Shown here piece by piece: positions 23,128 to 34,309 of a DNA stretch of 64,000 nt; the first letter of the stretch is position 1; each line of letters starts with the position of its first letter. Position numbers and translations under genes: made by a program. Source of the stretch: Ampelocalamus luodianensis. Lineage: Eukaryota > Streptophyta > Magnoliopsida > Poales > Poaceae. The notes below the pieces were generated by a model that saw nothing but the letters and a program-made list of their open reading frames with translations, was not told where the DNA came from and made no database searches. Location of the stretch: positions 4,412,001 to 4,476,000 of the forward strand of contig CM070639.1 of NCBI GenBank assembly GCA_036346255.1, read 5' to 3'.

Positions 23128-24260
23128 CTACCGTGCTATCTCTGCTGCTATGAAGTTGTGGGTTGATCCTGAGTCAACCAGGGCGCGCACAGTGTCGCCT
23201 TGAATGGCAACATGCAGCTGCATGGTTTTGCCCAGTCGAATACCTGTGAGAGCATGGAGAGAAATTGCAACATCTTCATCAGAATTATTGCCAAATGGCT
23301 CCCCGTCTTCCACTTCTAACAGATAAATGCCTTTCATGGAGCATTTACTGACATGTTCCTGTGAAAACTTTTCAAGACAATTAAACACACAAGCCCTTGA
23401 GACGACGATCGGTCATCTCCTCAGTGGTCAATTGACGAAAGCGGGAATTGGAAGTCTTGGTGGCTGATTATGGTGCTGCTACTGGCGTAGAGAGATTTCC
23501 CGATGGAAGTCCTCTTGATTGCACATGGGGACCAAGGAAGGAGCCTCTAGTATTGGCCGTTGTCTTGCTGGAGATCAGAGGTTTGGCCGTTGGCTGCACG
23601 TCATCCTCATCGTCAAATTCCAATCGTTTCTCATAGGCATGTGCAAGACTCATCGCCATTACCATCATTCTGGGATTCTAGAGCTCGACATCAGTGTGTA
23701 ACGGATTGCACAATCCGGTGATAAAAATTCGCACCTGTTGCTTTTCTGTCATGTCGTCGCAATGACACAAAAGGGCCAAAAATTGTTCTTGATAATTGCT
23801 GATTGTGCCCGTGTGCTGGAGTTGAATGAGCTCACCCAACACATTGCTCTAGATGGGAGGTCCAAAATGGAGGTTCACATGATCCACAAAACGTGGCCGC
23901 GACAGAACGCCTTGATTTCGCTCAAGTCGATAATACCATTGTTGTGCGACTCCTGTCATGTGATAGGAAGCTAACTATACCTTCTCTTCCTCCATTGTGC
24001 ATTGTCCGTGAAAAAATTGCTCATAACAAATTAACCAGACCAACGGATCTTCTTTGCCATCATATGTTGGAAATAGCAATTTATGGAATCGGGGTGCTTT
24101 GCGGCTTCCAGAAGCATGGTCGTCGTCCTCCTCCTTTAAGCGCTCAGGAGGTAGTCACCGGTAGACCGTCTCTGCTAGGACGGCCTTGTTCCAACGCTAT
24201 GAGTTGGCTGTTCATTGCCTCCTTGGATGTGGTGAGGCCTCGCAACATCTGAAACATCTC
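23128..24260 (-). pseudogene. Gypsy 1 gag and protease remnants
   Basis: The protease core ALVDSGSTHNF (aspartic DSG motif) is at about 23140-23200, minus strand. Upstream, broken frames cover the gag region, which is poorly conserved and recognised mainly by position between the primer-binding site and the protease. Confidence 0.65.
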
Positions 24261-24308
24261 ATCGAGTTGATTCTTCACGTGATCGTCCATGGAATCTCAT
24301 ACCAAAGA

Positions 24309-24844
24309 TGTTATGGTTTAGTGGTGGTGGGAAGGCAGATGCGTGAACGTCGATTGATAGATGATAGATACGAGAACGCCCTTAACTACAGCTGATAGAA
24401 TAGGCTATATTCAATGCTTGACTAGATAATTTTGTCATTGCCTTTCAACTTAACCAATGGTTTCCTTTAGATCTCAGGAATCCCCTAACAAACCTTTCTA
24501 AAGTTATCTTGCTATCTTTAGATTATCTTGCTATCTTTAGATTACAACTTTCTAATGTACTAAATAACCGACGAGCCACGTTGCCGAGACGAAGTTGACG
24601 AATACATAACCTAGATGGACTCCAGTAGTCCATCATTGTAAACAACAGAATTGTCGAGACATGGTCGAGACAGACTCCAATAGTCTATCGTTGTATACAT
24701 CACGCGTTGCTGATACGTACTTCATTAGCCGCCATTTTGCCGAGACGAGCGCCAGTAGTCACCGTAACATCCGAAGTAGGTTCTGCATTGGCCATCTTCT
24801 TATGATTACATCGTTGATATGTTTGACCCAAAAATGAGTCCACA
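24309..24844 (-). repeat. 5' LTR of gypsy element 1
   Basis: 536 bp, begins TGTTATGG and ends GAGTCCACA on the plus strand. It contains a small internal duplication (ATTATCTTGCTATCTTTAG, near 24510-24545) absent from the other LTR, and lacks a short stretch present there. Confidence 0.92.
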
Positions 24845-26069
24845 AAAGCTTGGTCTAACCACGAGACAATTGCAATGACCCGATATTGTGCTTCTTTCTA
24901 AACGTGACAGAGAGCAAAATGGGAGAAAGTTAGAGATGGGCAACAATGCTATGAGGAGGGAATGGCAATGGAGGCGAGAGCACAGTGTGTTCTGAGACGA
25001 CTCAGGCCCAGGGGAGACGGTTTGAGGTCTAGAGGTGGACGTGGATGCATAGAATGGGTGAGGATGGGGCTGTAGGGTACGGAGGAGACGGACATGGCGA
25101 CGGTGGTAGCACATGCACAACGCATTACCGAGCATGGGATTCCTGTTTATGAGGTTGAGGAGGTGGAGGAGGTTCTGAGGATGCTGCCATCGGTGGTAGC
25201 CATGGTGGGGTGGAGTAGCTCGGTGGCGGCAGCACACAGTGGACGGGGTGGCTGGCGGTGGTGGGTAATAGCATCAGTGCAATGAGACGCACCTCGTGAC
25301 ATGATTGTCTTGGTGAGGAGTTGACAGTAGTGGCGGGTCGTCGGTTGTAGAGAAGAAGGCGACAGCATGGCTCAACACCGGCGGTGCTCCAGCGAGTCTC
25401 GATGGGGAAAGAAAGGCACTGCAATATTCGCAAGGAATAAGGGAATTGAAAGGTGTTCACAGTGCATTGAATTCACAAACCAAGTTCTTGAACATATGCA
25501 CAAATTCTCACAATTTCACAATGCATTGAATTCATAAATTTGACACAAACAAAATCAGGAGCATGTTTCCATTAGTACAACCTCAAGAATTTTGCAAACC
25601 ATTTGACAAACACAACCACATGCAATTCACAAAATCATTGCAACATCTAATCATTACTACATCCATAGATTTCCCTCAGTCAATCTTGTACATCCTTGCA
25701 CATAGAGAGGCGGAGGAAGGGGAGGCAAAGGAGAGGAGCTTGCGAGCGCGGGGAAGCAGATCAACACCGAGGATGAGCACAACGGAGGAGCAGCAATAGG
25801 GGACCGGTGGGGAGGATGCATGGAATGGAGAGGCAGCTCTGGATCTGGTCATCGTTAGATGGAGCCAGTGGCAAGGTGTTGTGTTTGGCCATGCTGATGG
25901 AGGAAGGAGGCGCTGGACTCGTCGGTGGAGCATCGTCGAAGTGTGACGGACAAGGGCGCCAGAGTGGTGCCAGACATTATCTTCCCCAAACCCTAGCTTG
26001 GTTTGGGTAGAAGGGGTTAGAATGGGGATGGGGCCGGGACTGGTTATGGGCACCGGAGTTTTTCCAAAA
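24845..26069. other. GC-rich interior of the candidate MULE
   Basis: No recognised protein. The part 24950-25420 is G-rich with several overlapping open frames of low complexity, as often found in MULEs that have picked up host fragments (Pack-MULEs). The source gene, if any, could not be recognised. Confidence 0.35.
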
Positions 26070-26227
26070 ATTTCACTCTCCTCTCTCGCCCAGAAATGAT
26101 ATAATAATAACACCAATGTCTTACAACAAAGAGCCACAAAATTGTAGTGTCTTTCGGTAAACACACGAAATTTTGGTGTCCAACAGCCAATAACACAAAA
26201 TTGTAATGTCATGTAACCAATTTTGTC
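26070..26227 (-). repeat. Right terminal inverted repeat of the candidate MULE
   Basis: Read on the minus strand it begins GACAAAATTGGTTACATGAC and parallels the left arm through the CGAAAGACAC and CTTTGTTGTA words to a GAGAGAGGAGAG-like inner end. Confidence 0.65.
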
Positions 26228-26331
26228 TATTTGGAAACATGTTACTTAAATTGTAGTAGCGGCGTTTTAAAACATACACAGATTGCAGCAGTAGACTGCG
26301 CCGTTAGGGCATACACAATGGTATAGACAAC

Positions 26332-27079
26332 TGTTGATGAAGATTAAAATCTCGATATATTGTTTTTAAATACATAAATAAAAAACTGCACAATTTCGTG
26401 GTCGTAACCCCTAAGGCTAATAACCCCTGTGGTCATAAGGATTCCAGAGGTTACATCAAGGATACCCTGATCGGATGAGGGCCTATACCTAGTCCCCAAC
26501 CAGATGACTGCTCGTAGAAATAATGAACTGGCACTTGGATCCGTTCCAAGTGTATTCCTCCCGTGCGACGAATAGGGATCCGTTCCAAGTGTATTCCTCC
26601 CGTGCGATGAATGGAACATGTGCCTTATTCGTTCCAAATCGCACAACGTTTCATAGCTTTAGGTCACTGACAACAACCACCATATGGTTATGTCTTCCAC
26701 TGACATCAACCGCTTGACGATTGATACTTCATCAATTGCCGCCTCTTTACGACTAGTCACAACGTTTCCAACAGGCGCCTTTTAAGGAGTGACTGCCACC
26801 ACTTCATCAGTTATTTAAAGGGAGATCAAGGGAGGAGAAAGGGATCAGTCCAGTCGACCGCAATCCAACACTAATCACAAGACCTAGTGATTTCAAGGCA
26901 ATTAAAGCATTAGAATAGTGACATATTCTGTGTACTAAGGGCTAGTCCACTACCTTGTCAAGGGCAACCCCTGTAAAAGTTCCAGTTCATTGCAATAAAG
27001 AGCAATCTCATTCTTTACCAAGAACTCTGTGCCATTTTCTCTGTTTTATTTCGTAAGATCGGCGACTCGGTCGTTGACA
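26332..27079 (+). repeat. 5' LTR of gypsy element 2
   Basis: Begins TGTTGATGAAG and ends CGGTCGTTGACA, immediately before the primer-binding site. No second copy lies in the window, so the left border rests on the TG start alone. A 34-bp unit with GGATCCGTTCCAAGTGTATT is duplicated at about 26538-26605. Confidence 0.6.
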
Positions 27080-27081
27080 GC

Positions 27082-27099
27082 TGGCGTCGTCCGTGGGGA
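27082..27099 (+). other. Primer-binding site of gypsy element 2
   Basis: TGGCGTCGTCCGTGGGGA, two bases after the LTR end. It resembles the TGGCGCCGTCTGTGGG form typical of grass Tat-like elements, with two or three substitutions. Confidence 0.65.
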
Positions 27100-27181
27100 A
27101 GGAGGCATCGAGTTCTTGAATTTTTCTTCGCTCAAGCAATCCTCAAACACATCTCCTTGCTCCATCATTGCTCATGCGAAC

Positions 27182-29135
27182 ATGACAGGGACCTGGGATG
27201 AGGAGAACTAGTTCGATCTGGCGGACTACTCCGACATGGACATGAACGCATGCATTCGCGCCATAGAACACGACGCAATGTCGTCGTCAGCCTCTTCCGC
27301 ACTCGGCTCTCCGCTCGTTGAAGCTAGCAAGATTGACCGGATGGATAAAGATACGCCACCAGTGGCGTCCTTAGAGGAACCAACAATTATGACCAGTACA
27401 GAACATCCAAAGGCCTCTGCAAGCCCGGTCCTTCTGACCGGCAAAAGGGCAACAAAAGCCCTGAACTACAGCCCGAGGGTCAATATACTCTCAATACGGA
27501 CATGGATGACCAGTATTTGCCAATGGCTCCTATGTATTCCGGGGGCCAAACGACATCTGGTAAGGGTGTCAATGAAGCTGTCACCGGTCGTAGGCCAAGT
27601 GGGAATGATAAAACTCAGCATACAGTCGACAATCCACCAGATGAGGCTGAATCCACCACCAGGCTTGCTGGAAGTGATAATTTCCAACTACTCACCATCA
27701 TGGAAGCTCCTTGCCGAAATGATGGAAGGATCTCCCTTAGCTACGATGGAAGATCGTCGGAAGATCGCTGTTGGAGGCATGAGGTCAATGCGATTGAAGA
27801 TACAAATCAAGACACCATGCACGATCCTCCACTGCTTGACCCGCCACCACGTACTAATGGAAATGGGACAAGCACTCAAGCACCAAATGTCGGAGGTATC
27901 AGAGCTGATGGACGTCCATCAGTTAATTCGCCTACTTCTGCCCCACTGCGCGTCAGGGGTCGAACAGGGCAAGATGGAGGGTCTTCGAGTCATCAAACAC
28001 CATCTACTAACAGAAATCCTCCAAGAACCTTGGTAACTATTCAAAACCTGCAACAAGTTCGTGACATTATAAATAATTCGGATCCTGCTATAGCAGAAAC
28101 TCCGGGATATGCTCAACTTGCAAGTAGGGTATCAAAAATTCTCTAACAAACCACACAACGTACAGAAATGTACCGGGAATGATGAACATCACAAAGTCAA
28201 ACCTTGACTTCGTCCCAACGTTTCTCCCTTAGCAGAGGACAACATGGCCGACCTGGAAGCTCACCAATACAAGACCTCCTCGAAGATTTCGACTAGGGAG
28301 TCACGAGGGAAGACGACTTTTTCCTAAGGCCACAACTCCCCCTCGTCATGAGGACCAATTGCTTGTTCCAGGTGATCTCTGACATCACCTGAATCAGGCC
28401 ACCGGTCGAAGGCATCATGCCAATGTCCACGACCGGCTTGGGACACCGGATCCTCGGTATAACAACCTAAAAAACCGGTCCCCAACCGATTATAATCCGG
28501 CACCTTTTCAGAGAAGACACCATGACTCAATTACAAGTTGTCAAACCCTCTCAGCAGGGCTCCAAGCTGTACGCTAGCCGGACAGGTTCCGACCAGCAAA
28601 CGTTGAAAAGTTCAATGAAACTCATAATCCATTGGAGTTTCTCCAAATCTATACCACCACCATCAGAGCTGCTGGTGGTAACGACAACGTAATGGCTAAC
28701 TATCTGCCCATGGTACTTGAAGGATCTGCCCGGTCGTAGTTACTTAACCTACCAGTCGGATCGATCTATACTTGGGAGAAGCTTTGCGACCTCCTGATTG
28801 TAAATTTCTAGGGTACATACGATCGCCCTGGAAGGGAGGATGATCTCCACCGAGTCCGGCAAAAGTCCAATGAAACTCTTTGGCAGTATATCAAAAGATT
28901 TAGCTAGGTTCGTAATTCTATACCAGAGGTCGCTAAGTCTTCGATCATTCAAGCTTTTAAAGCAGGGCTGAGGAACCAACGGTTTACGGAGGATATTGCA
29001 ATAAACCCTCCACGAACGACCATCAAGTTTTTCGACAACGCTGACAAATATGCAGCCGCTAATGAAGCAGTCGAATGGTGTGAAGCCATTGATCGGAAGG
29101 ACAAAATCCTTCAACCTGGCTTGGATAAATAAGAA
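27182..29135 (+). pseudogene. Gypsy 2 gag remnant
   Basis: The ATG at 27182 begins a gag-like frame with a TAG after nine codons. Conserved gag text lies at about 28590-29130 (NPLEFLQIYTTTI, FKAGLRNQRFTEDI). It is interrupted by TAG at positions where SWLLNLP, NFQGTY and FSQVRN would be expected. Confidence 0.75.
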
Positions 29136-29646
29136 AAGAAGCATAAGAAGGCTCTCAAGAATAAGAAAAATCGTAAGCCCGATAACAAGAAAGTTCTTGC
29201 GGTTCTTGAAAAGTTTACCAAAGACAAGAGAGATTATTCCGATTGGAACAAGGCTAAGGCTTCGACCGACGACTACAAAAATAATAAAAGGTGGTGTCCA
29301 CTACACTAGGCAGCACAACATGATCTGTGCACCTGCTGAGCCTGGCAAAAGAAGTTGGAGGATTACTACTCGGGTAAATGTCCCTTCCCCTCCATAACAG
29401 AAATTGGAGAACCAAGCTCCAAGAAGGACAAAGATGGCGACGAAGAAATAGAGTACCAGGAGCCTCAGCACACCGTCGACATGATCTTTGGTGGATCCTC
29501 CTCGTACGAGTCAAGACGTCATCTGAAGTCTGTGGAGCGAGAAGTCAACTTTGCCGAAGCTCCGATCACTACCAATCCATCCAGGTGGTCAGAGACCGTA
29601 ATCTCCTCCAGCAAAGAAGACTACCCTATCCCATTGACTCGACTAG

Positions 29647-29992
29647 GTAGGTTCCCTATTGTTGTTGAACCTACTATTAATAATTGCAAAGTTAATCGAG
29701 TTCTAATAGATGAAGATAGTTCTTTAAATATTCTATTTACGGGAGCATTGAAAGAAATGCAAATTCCCAGATCTAAAGTAAAACATGTGAAATATGTCTT
29801 CCACGGCATAGTTTCTGGTTCTACTACAAAACCGATAGGGCAACTATCTCTGCTGGTTACATTCGGAAAACCTGATAACTTTCGAACAGAAAAGATTCTG
29901 TTTGATGTGGAGGATTTCAAAACCACATACAATGGAACCTTTGGTCGTCCAACATTGGCGAAATTCCTGAGAACTACGCATTACGATAATTA
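29647..29992 (+). pseudogene. Gypsy 2 protease region
   Basis: The segment NRVLIDEDSSLNILF resembles the Tat-type protease, in which D-x-G is usually (V)LIDGGSS. Here the motif reads DEDSS, a Gly to Glu change that would disable the active site. The frame ends at 29990. Confidence 0.75.
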
Positions 29993-30379
29993 GAGTCTAA
30001 AAATGCCAAGACCAAAAGGAGTCATCACAGTTCGAGGAGATCAAAAAATGGCCTATGCATGTGATTAGAAATCCTTAGAGTTGGTCGACAAACTTTCAAC
30101 CAGTGAAACTAACCCACCTACCATGCATGTCAAGCACTCAAGGCCAAAGGTGGCGCCGAAACCTTTCGACCAGACCAAGGAGGTGACACTCAACAAAAGC
30201 GCTTCTCCGGAAAGCGCCAAAACACCATCTAGGTCAGGAAATGATAATTCTTCTACTTAGCAGGTATTGGTCGGAGCAGGACTCGACCTCAAATAGGAAG
30301 AGTCGCTCGTCTCCTTCCTCCAAGCAAACCTAGATGTATTCACCTAGTAGGCATCTGACATGCTCGGAATCTCCTAGGA

Positions 30380-31043
30380 GGTGATCGAGCACAGGCCAGC
30401 TCTACAGCCTGACAAAAAACCGGTCAAGCAGAAGCTAAGGTGTTTTGCACTTGATCAGAAGGAGGCAATCCAATCAGAGATTGATAAGCTCCTTAAGGAT
30501 GGATTCATTCGTGAAGTCGACCACCCTGAGTGGCTCGCCAATCCTGTAATGGTTAGGAAAAGCAACGGGAAATGACGAATGTGTATCGATTTCATAGATC
30601 TTATAAAAGCTTGTCTAAAGGATGACTTTCCCCTTCCACGCATTGATCAACTTGTAGATTCCACTTCCGGGTGTGAGTTGTTGAGTTTTTTAGATGTGTA
30701 TTCTGGGTACCACCAGATTAATATGAGTAAAGATGATGAAGAGAAAACTTACTTCATCACACTTTATGGCACTTACTGTTATGTCAAGATGTCATTTGGT
30801 CTCAAAAACTCTGGTGCGACTTTCTAGAGGTTAATGCAAAAAACCTTTAATCCACAAATAGGTCAAAATTTGAAAGCCTACATTGATGACTTGGTCGTAA
30901 AAAGCATCAACACCAGCGATCATATTCCTGACCTACATGAGACTTTCAATAACTTAAGGAGACATAACCTTAAGTTGAATCCGAAAAAGTGTGTGTTTGG
31001 AGTTTCTTGTGAAAAGCTTATTGGGTTCCCAGTTTCGGCGTGA
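30380..31043 (+). pseudogene. Gypsy 2 reverse transcriptase remnant
   Basis: Motifs in order: EIDKLLKDGFIREV, a stop where NGKWRMC is expected (TGG to TGA, 30573), CIDFIDL, LDVYSGYHQI, MSFGLKNSGATF followed by TAG (Q expected), then AYIDDLVVKS (catalytic IDD). The frame ends at 31043 where similarity stops. Confidence 0.88.
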
Positions 31044-31050
31044 GGAATTG

Positions 31051-32410
31051 AAGTGAATCATGACCACTGTTATTAAATGGACTTATGGTTGCACGGTATG
31101 GCCCAGATCAATGGCGCACAAAGTTAAGTCCTTAGTGACTACTAAGGCAAAACATCCTCATCCCAATGTGCTTCCCGCACCCCCTTTACTGCACGATCAT
31201 TCGCCTGAGTATGAAAATATTTTTGGTTCAACCCGATCAAATGGCAGCCCTTGTCATGGCACAACAACTTTTAATAATAGTGGTCGTGCCACAATTCCAT
31301 ATTTTATTAGTCAAGTTCAACATCATTGAATAATGAGATCGAGAGACCATCGCATAACTAAAACATGACTAACCATAATATGCACCCATGTTGGTATAAC
31401 AACAATATCCAACTAGGAATACCTAACCTATGGTGTTCAAGGGAACATGTCAACATGTCATTCACAATTATTTAAGGAGTCATACTGTCGAGTAGATATT
31501 TAGCTAATTCCCCAAATCATTTTTATATAACTAGCCATGTATGTTGATATAAACAATATACTTTTATCAATTGAGTTCAACATGATCAAAGGTCTACGAC
31601 TTACCTTCGTTGAAGAGTTGGGACGCTTCAGTCGAGGTCGTCGAGTTCACGAATTCTTCAGAGTAGCCAGATTCTACACATGCAAAAGGAACCAAATAAA
31701 TAAGATAAATACACAAAAACTCCAACGAGAGTACCAAACTAGAGCCAAAAAGAAAGATGCAGAATTAAGGGATTTGATTCACTCGAATCGGAGATCGAAT
31801 GAAGGAGAACAGGCTATCGGAAGGAGGCTCGACTGGTCGGGATGAGGTCCAAAGAAGGGTACAACTACTCAATGTGGTCGTAAGAACAAAGAAGGAGAAC
31901 ATGGAACGGGAAAACTCACCAGGATAGAGAGAGAGACCAGAGGAGGAGGCTGGGGAAGGACAGCGAGCGGCGAACGGTGGTCGGAGACGATGCAGACTCC
32001 AACAGACTCTTTGGCGACGAGGAGGCGGTGGTGCAGGCTTTAGCAGTGGTGATGAAACTCGAAGCATGGTGAAACGGGACGAGAGCAAGAGGGAGAGAGA
32101 GTTTGAAAGCTGAGGGGGGAAACAAAAGTGCAAAGGGACTCCCTAGTGCTTTATTTAGAAAGGAAGGGGAAGCACCGGGCGACAAGATGGAGCACCGGGA
32201 TTTGCAGCGGCGTGGCATGGGCACACTGCCGGCAGGTGAGGGAGGGGATTGGGGCGGGTAGGGGAGGAGACCAAAGAGGGAATGGTCACAGCGGAGGCGA
32301 CAACATTTAATGCAACACAACGGTATTTAATGCGCGAAGACTTTTGCGACAGCTATGACGCGACGAGAGGAGGAAGAAGGTGAGCAAGGGGCTAGGCGGG
32401 GCTAGTCGAA
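31051..32410. other. Intergenic DNA without recognised gene
   Basis: Unrelated to the gypsy element on its left. 31900-32300 is G-rich with compositional open frames on the minus strand (Ser/Pro/Leu-rich). No motif recognised. Confidence 0.4.
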
Positions 32411-32495
32411 ACCAAGAGGGTGGTCGTGACCGAGAGGGTGGTCGTGACTAAGAGGGAGGTCGTGACCAAAGGGGCGGTCCTGAGGGGGAGGTCCT
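32411..32495. repeat. 18-bp tandem repeat, over four copies
   Basis: Unit ACCAAGAGGGTGGTCGTG with variants (ACCGAGAGGGTGGTCGTG, ACTAAGAGGGAGGTCGTG, ACCAAAGGGGCGGTCCTG). Confidence 0.85.
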
Positions 32496-33005
32496 GAGGA
32501 GGAGGGAGGATTGGACTGACGGAGAAAACAGAACAGACAGAGAAAGGGAATCCAAATACCGGAGAACTCCAATAACTCAGAATAAACCAAATTTGAATTA
32601 ATTGAAGTTTGATTAATTCATATTAAATTGCTTTTAACTTCTAAATTTCAAGTTAAACTTTAGAAATTCAACAAAACCGAATGGTTATTTTTATTTTGAA
32701 TTTTTTTAAAAAACACTAAAAATTGGGATGTTACGTTATAAAGGTAGCTTTCGGGTATACTATGAAATATGCGAAGGAATATGACTGGTAGAATATGGGA
32801 TTTGCCCCTCCTATCATAACAGGAGAGATATCTCTGGGCCCTTTGTTGTAGTCGGGTAAAGAAAGTGCTTGGCCATGCCACTAGTGGTCGAAGTGTCGAC
32901 CACATGAAGTTATTCGACACTTGATCGATGATAAATTATCTCACCTAGAGTTCAACCAGATGTCGTGAGGCAAAGGGAGAATACGCAAGCAGATCGTTTA
33001 GCTTG
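32496..33005. other. AT-rich intergenic DNA
   Basis: No gene recognised. The 32580-32730 part is A/T-rich. Confidence 0.4.
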
Positions 33006-33240
33006 ACCAGATACGAGCTGGTCGTATGGAAATATGAGCTGGTTATAGATTGGTCGAACATAGTCACAAACTGGTTGTATGGAGATATGAGCTGGTCGTA
33101 GACTGATTGAATATAGGCACGAACTGGTCGTAATTAAGTATTAACTAGTCGTAAGGCGTTACGAACTGGTCGTAACTAAATATGGACTGGTCATGACTAG
33201 ATACGAGCTGGTCGTAAGTGATAAGGACCTAGTCATAAAT
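33006..33240. repeat. Degenerate repeat array of a GAGCTGGTCGTA word
   Basis: Words of the form (GA)RCTGGTCGTA recur at irregular spacing of roughly 18-30 bp across about 230 bp, for example at 33015, 33040, 33090 and 33205. Confidence 0.75.
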
Positions 33241-33839
33241 CATATTGCATTAAGGTTCATTTGATATAATCTATGTGTGTTCGAGAATCGTTATGTCCTG
33301 CCAGGTACGGCTAACGACTCGTGGTCAGAAAAGAGTTTCCGAGTCACAATTGATTATACATGAACCTATAGGGTCACACATTTAAAGAGCTAAGATTTGA
33401 TTTGGATGGTGATCCGAATTCTTGTAGGCCATGAGTTCCTAATGGGCCTCAAGTTCGAGACTTATTATGGATGCCTATATATAGAGGGATGGTGGCATGG
33501 GGTGGTGTAATCCTTTTTGAAGAATTCTCAAAACCCTAATACCCACACCTTCCTCATCCAATACCACGCCGCCGGCGCCAGCACTCCAGCGCATGGTGTC
33601 CCTGCCCCGTATGTGTGGATACCTTGGATGTGTTGTTGCAAAGCATCAGCACTAGGACGATCCATAACTCGTGACGATCACACGAGTAGGAGGAGAAGAT
33701 GTGCGGCGAGTACGACTATTACTGCATCAACTCGCTATATCGACTCTACTTCTGCTACGAGTCGGTGCGTCTAGTGGTAATCTCGTGATTTATTACTAGC
33801 GGAGGTTCCTTGGTTGCGTACTAGATTTTTTTTGTTTTG
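33241..33839. other. Intergenic, LTR-like promoter sequence
   Basis: Has a good TATA box (CCTATATATAGAGG, about 33475) followed by CAAAACCCTAATACC-type leader sequence, resembling an LTR U3/R region or a gene promoter. No partner LTR, coding region or border found. Confidence 0.4.
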
Positions 33840-34309
33840 TGCTATCGTAGTCTACTCGTAATCCTTCACGGGGGACGCCATGTGCACGCTCTTGGACAGG
33901 TAGGCCGAGCTGATTCTCCAGCCTGGCCTTCCAGTCCGCCGGCGGAGGGCCTGGAACAAGTGCTTCATCCCGGACCGGGAGATCGGTTAAGAACGAGACG
34001 TCCTGCAGAGTGACCGTCATCTCACCCCACCGACAGTGGAAGGTGTGCGTCTCGGGCCTCTACCTGTCGACAACAAACTGGTGTTTAGGGTGATCTGGCA
34101 TCCGACGGAGACCAGCTTCGCAAGGGGCAACAAGCCCGTGTCCCAGAAGATTGGGACGTAGCGAGTGTCCAACTCCCAGCAGTCCCTCCCCGACCGAAGT
34201 AGTAGGTGCGGAGGGCCATCCACATCACCAGCGATCCACAACTTGCACCGGTAATCCTCATCGTAGAAGTGTTCCAAAAGCACCGGTAAAAACATGGCTT
34301 GCAACACAT
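33840..34309 (-). pseudogene. Plant mobile domain (PMD/MAIN-like) fragment
   Basis: Minus-strand text LDTRYVPIFWDTGLLPLAKL is followed, after a frame change, by RPETHTFHCRWGEM and TVTLQDVSFLTDLPVRDEAL, the hallmark of the plant mobile domain found in MULE-associated and MAIN-like proteins. The Trp expected before RPETHTFH is TAG. The rest of the usual domain (over 300 residues) is absent. Probably a decayed transposon passenger. Confidence 0.8.

Larger units (their letters stand above)
19483..24844 (-). mobile_element. Ty3/gypsy chromovirus-like LTR retrotransposon (defective)
   Basis: Two direct LTRs bound the element, and the polyprotein order read on the minus strand is gag, protease, reverse transcriptase, RNase H, integrase, chromodomain-like tail. 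A primer-binding site (TTTGGTATGAGATTCC on the minus strand, about 24290-24306) lies next to the 5' LTR and resembles the initiator-Met tRNA type. Many stops and frameshifts break the polyprotein. The 5-bp flanks (GGCTT and AAAGC) do not match, so no target duplication is recognisable. It sits inside the candidate MULE. Confidence 0.93.
19170..26227. mobile_element. Candidate MULE-type element with long TIRs, interrupted by a gypsy insertion
   Basis: About 160 bp at the left (19170-19330) matches the inverse of 26070-26227. Shared words include CAAAATTGGTTAYATGACAT, CGAAAGACAC and CTTTGTTGTARGACATT. Directly outside are TATTTAGAA (19161-19169) and TATTTGGAA (26228-26236), a 9-bp direct repeat with one mismatch, as expected of a MULE target duplication. 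The remaining interior after removing the nested gypsy element is about 1.4 kb and GC-rich at the right, without recognised transposase. It is therefore non-autonomous. Confidence 0.6.
26332..31050 (+). mobile_element. Tat-like Ty3/gypsy retrotransposon, 3' truncated
   Basis: Shows a 5' LTR, a primer-binding-site-like TGGCGTCGTCCGTGGGGA, gag, protease and the first part of reverse transcriptase in plus orientation. Sequence similarity ends shortly after the reverse transcriptase palm. No RNase H, integrase or 3' LTR was found to the right. It starts about 100 bp right of the candidate MULE. Numerous in-frame stops, mostly TAG in place of Gln or Trp codons. Confidence 0.85.

Noticed and set aside
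19478..24849. Target duplication of gypsy element 1
   Set aside because: Flanking 5-mers GGCTT and AAAGC do not match; no duplication claimed.
31537..32320. Open frames of about 100-134 codons in 31.5-32.3 kb
   Set aside because: No conserved motif, overlapping in opposite strands, G-rich composition; not supported as genes.
33241..33839. Possible second solo LTR or gene promoter with a strong TATA box
   Set aside because: No TG/CA borders, no target duplication and no downstream coding region could be defined.
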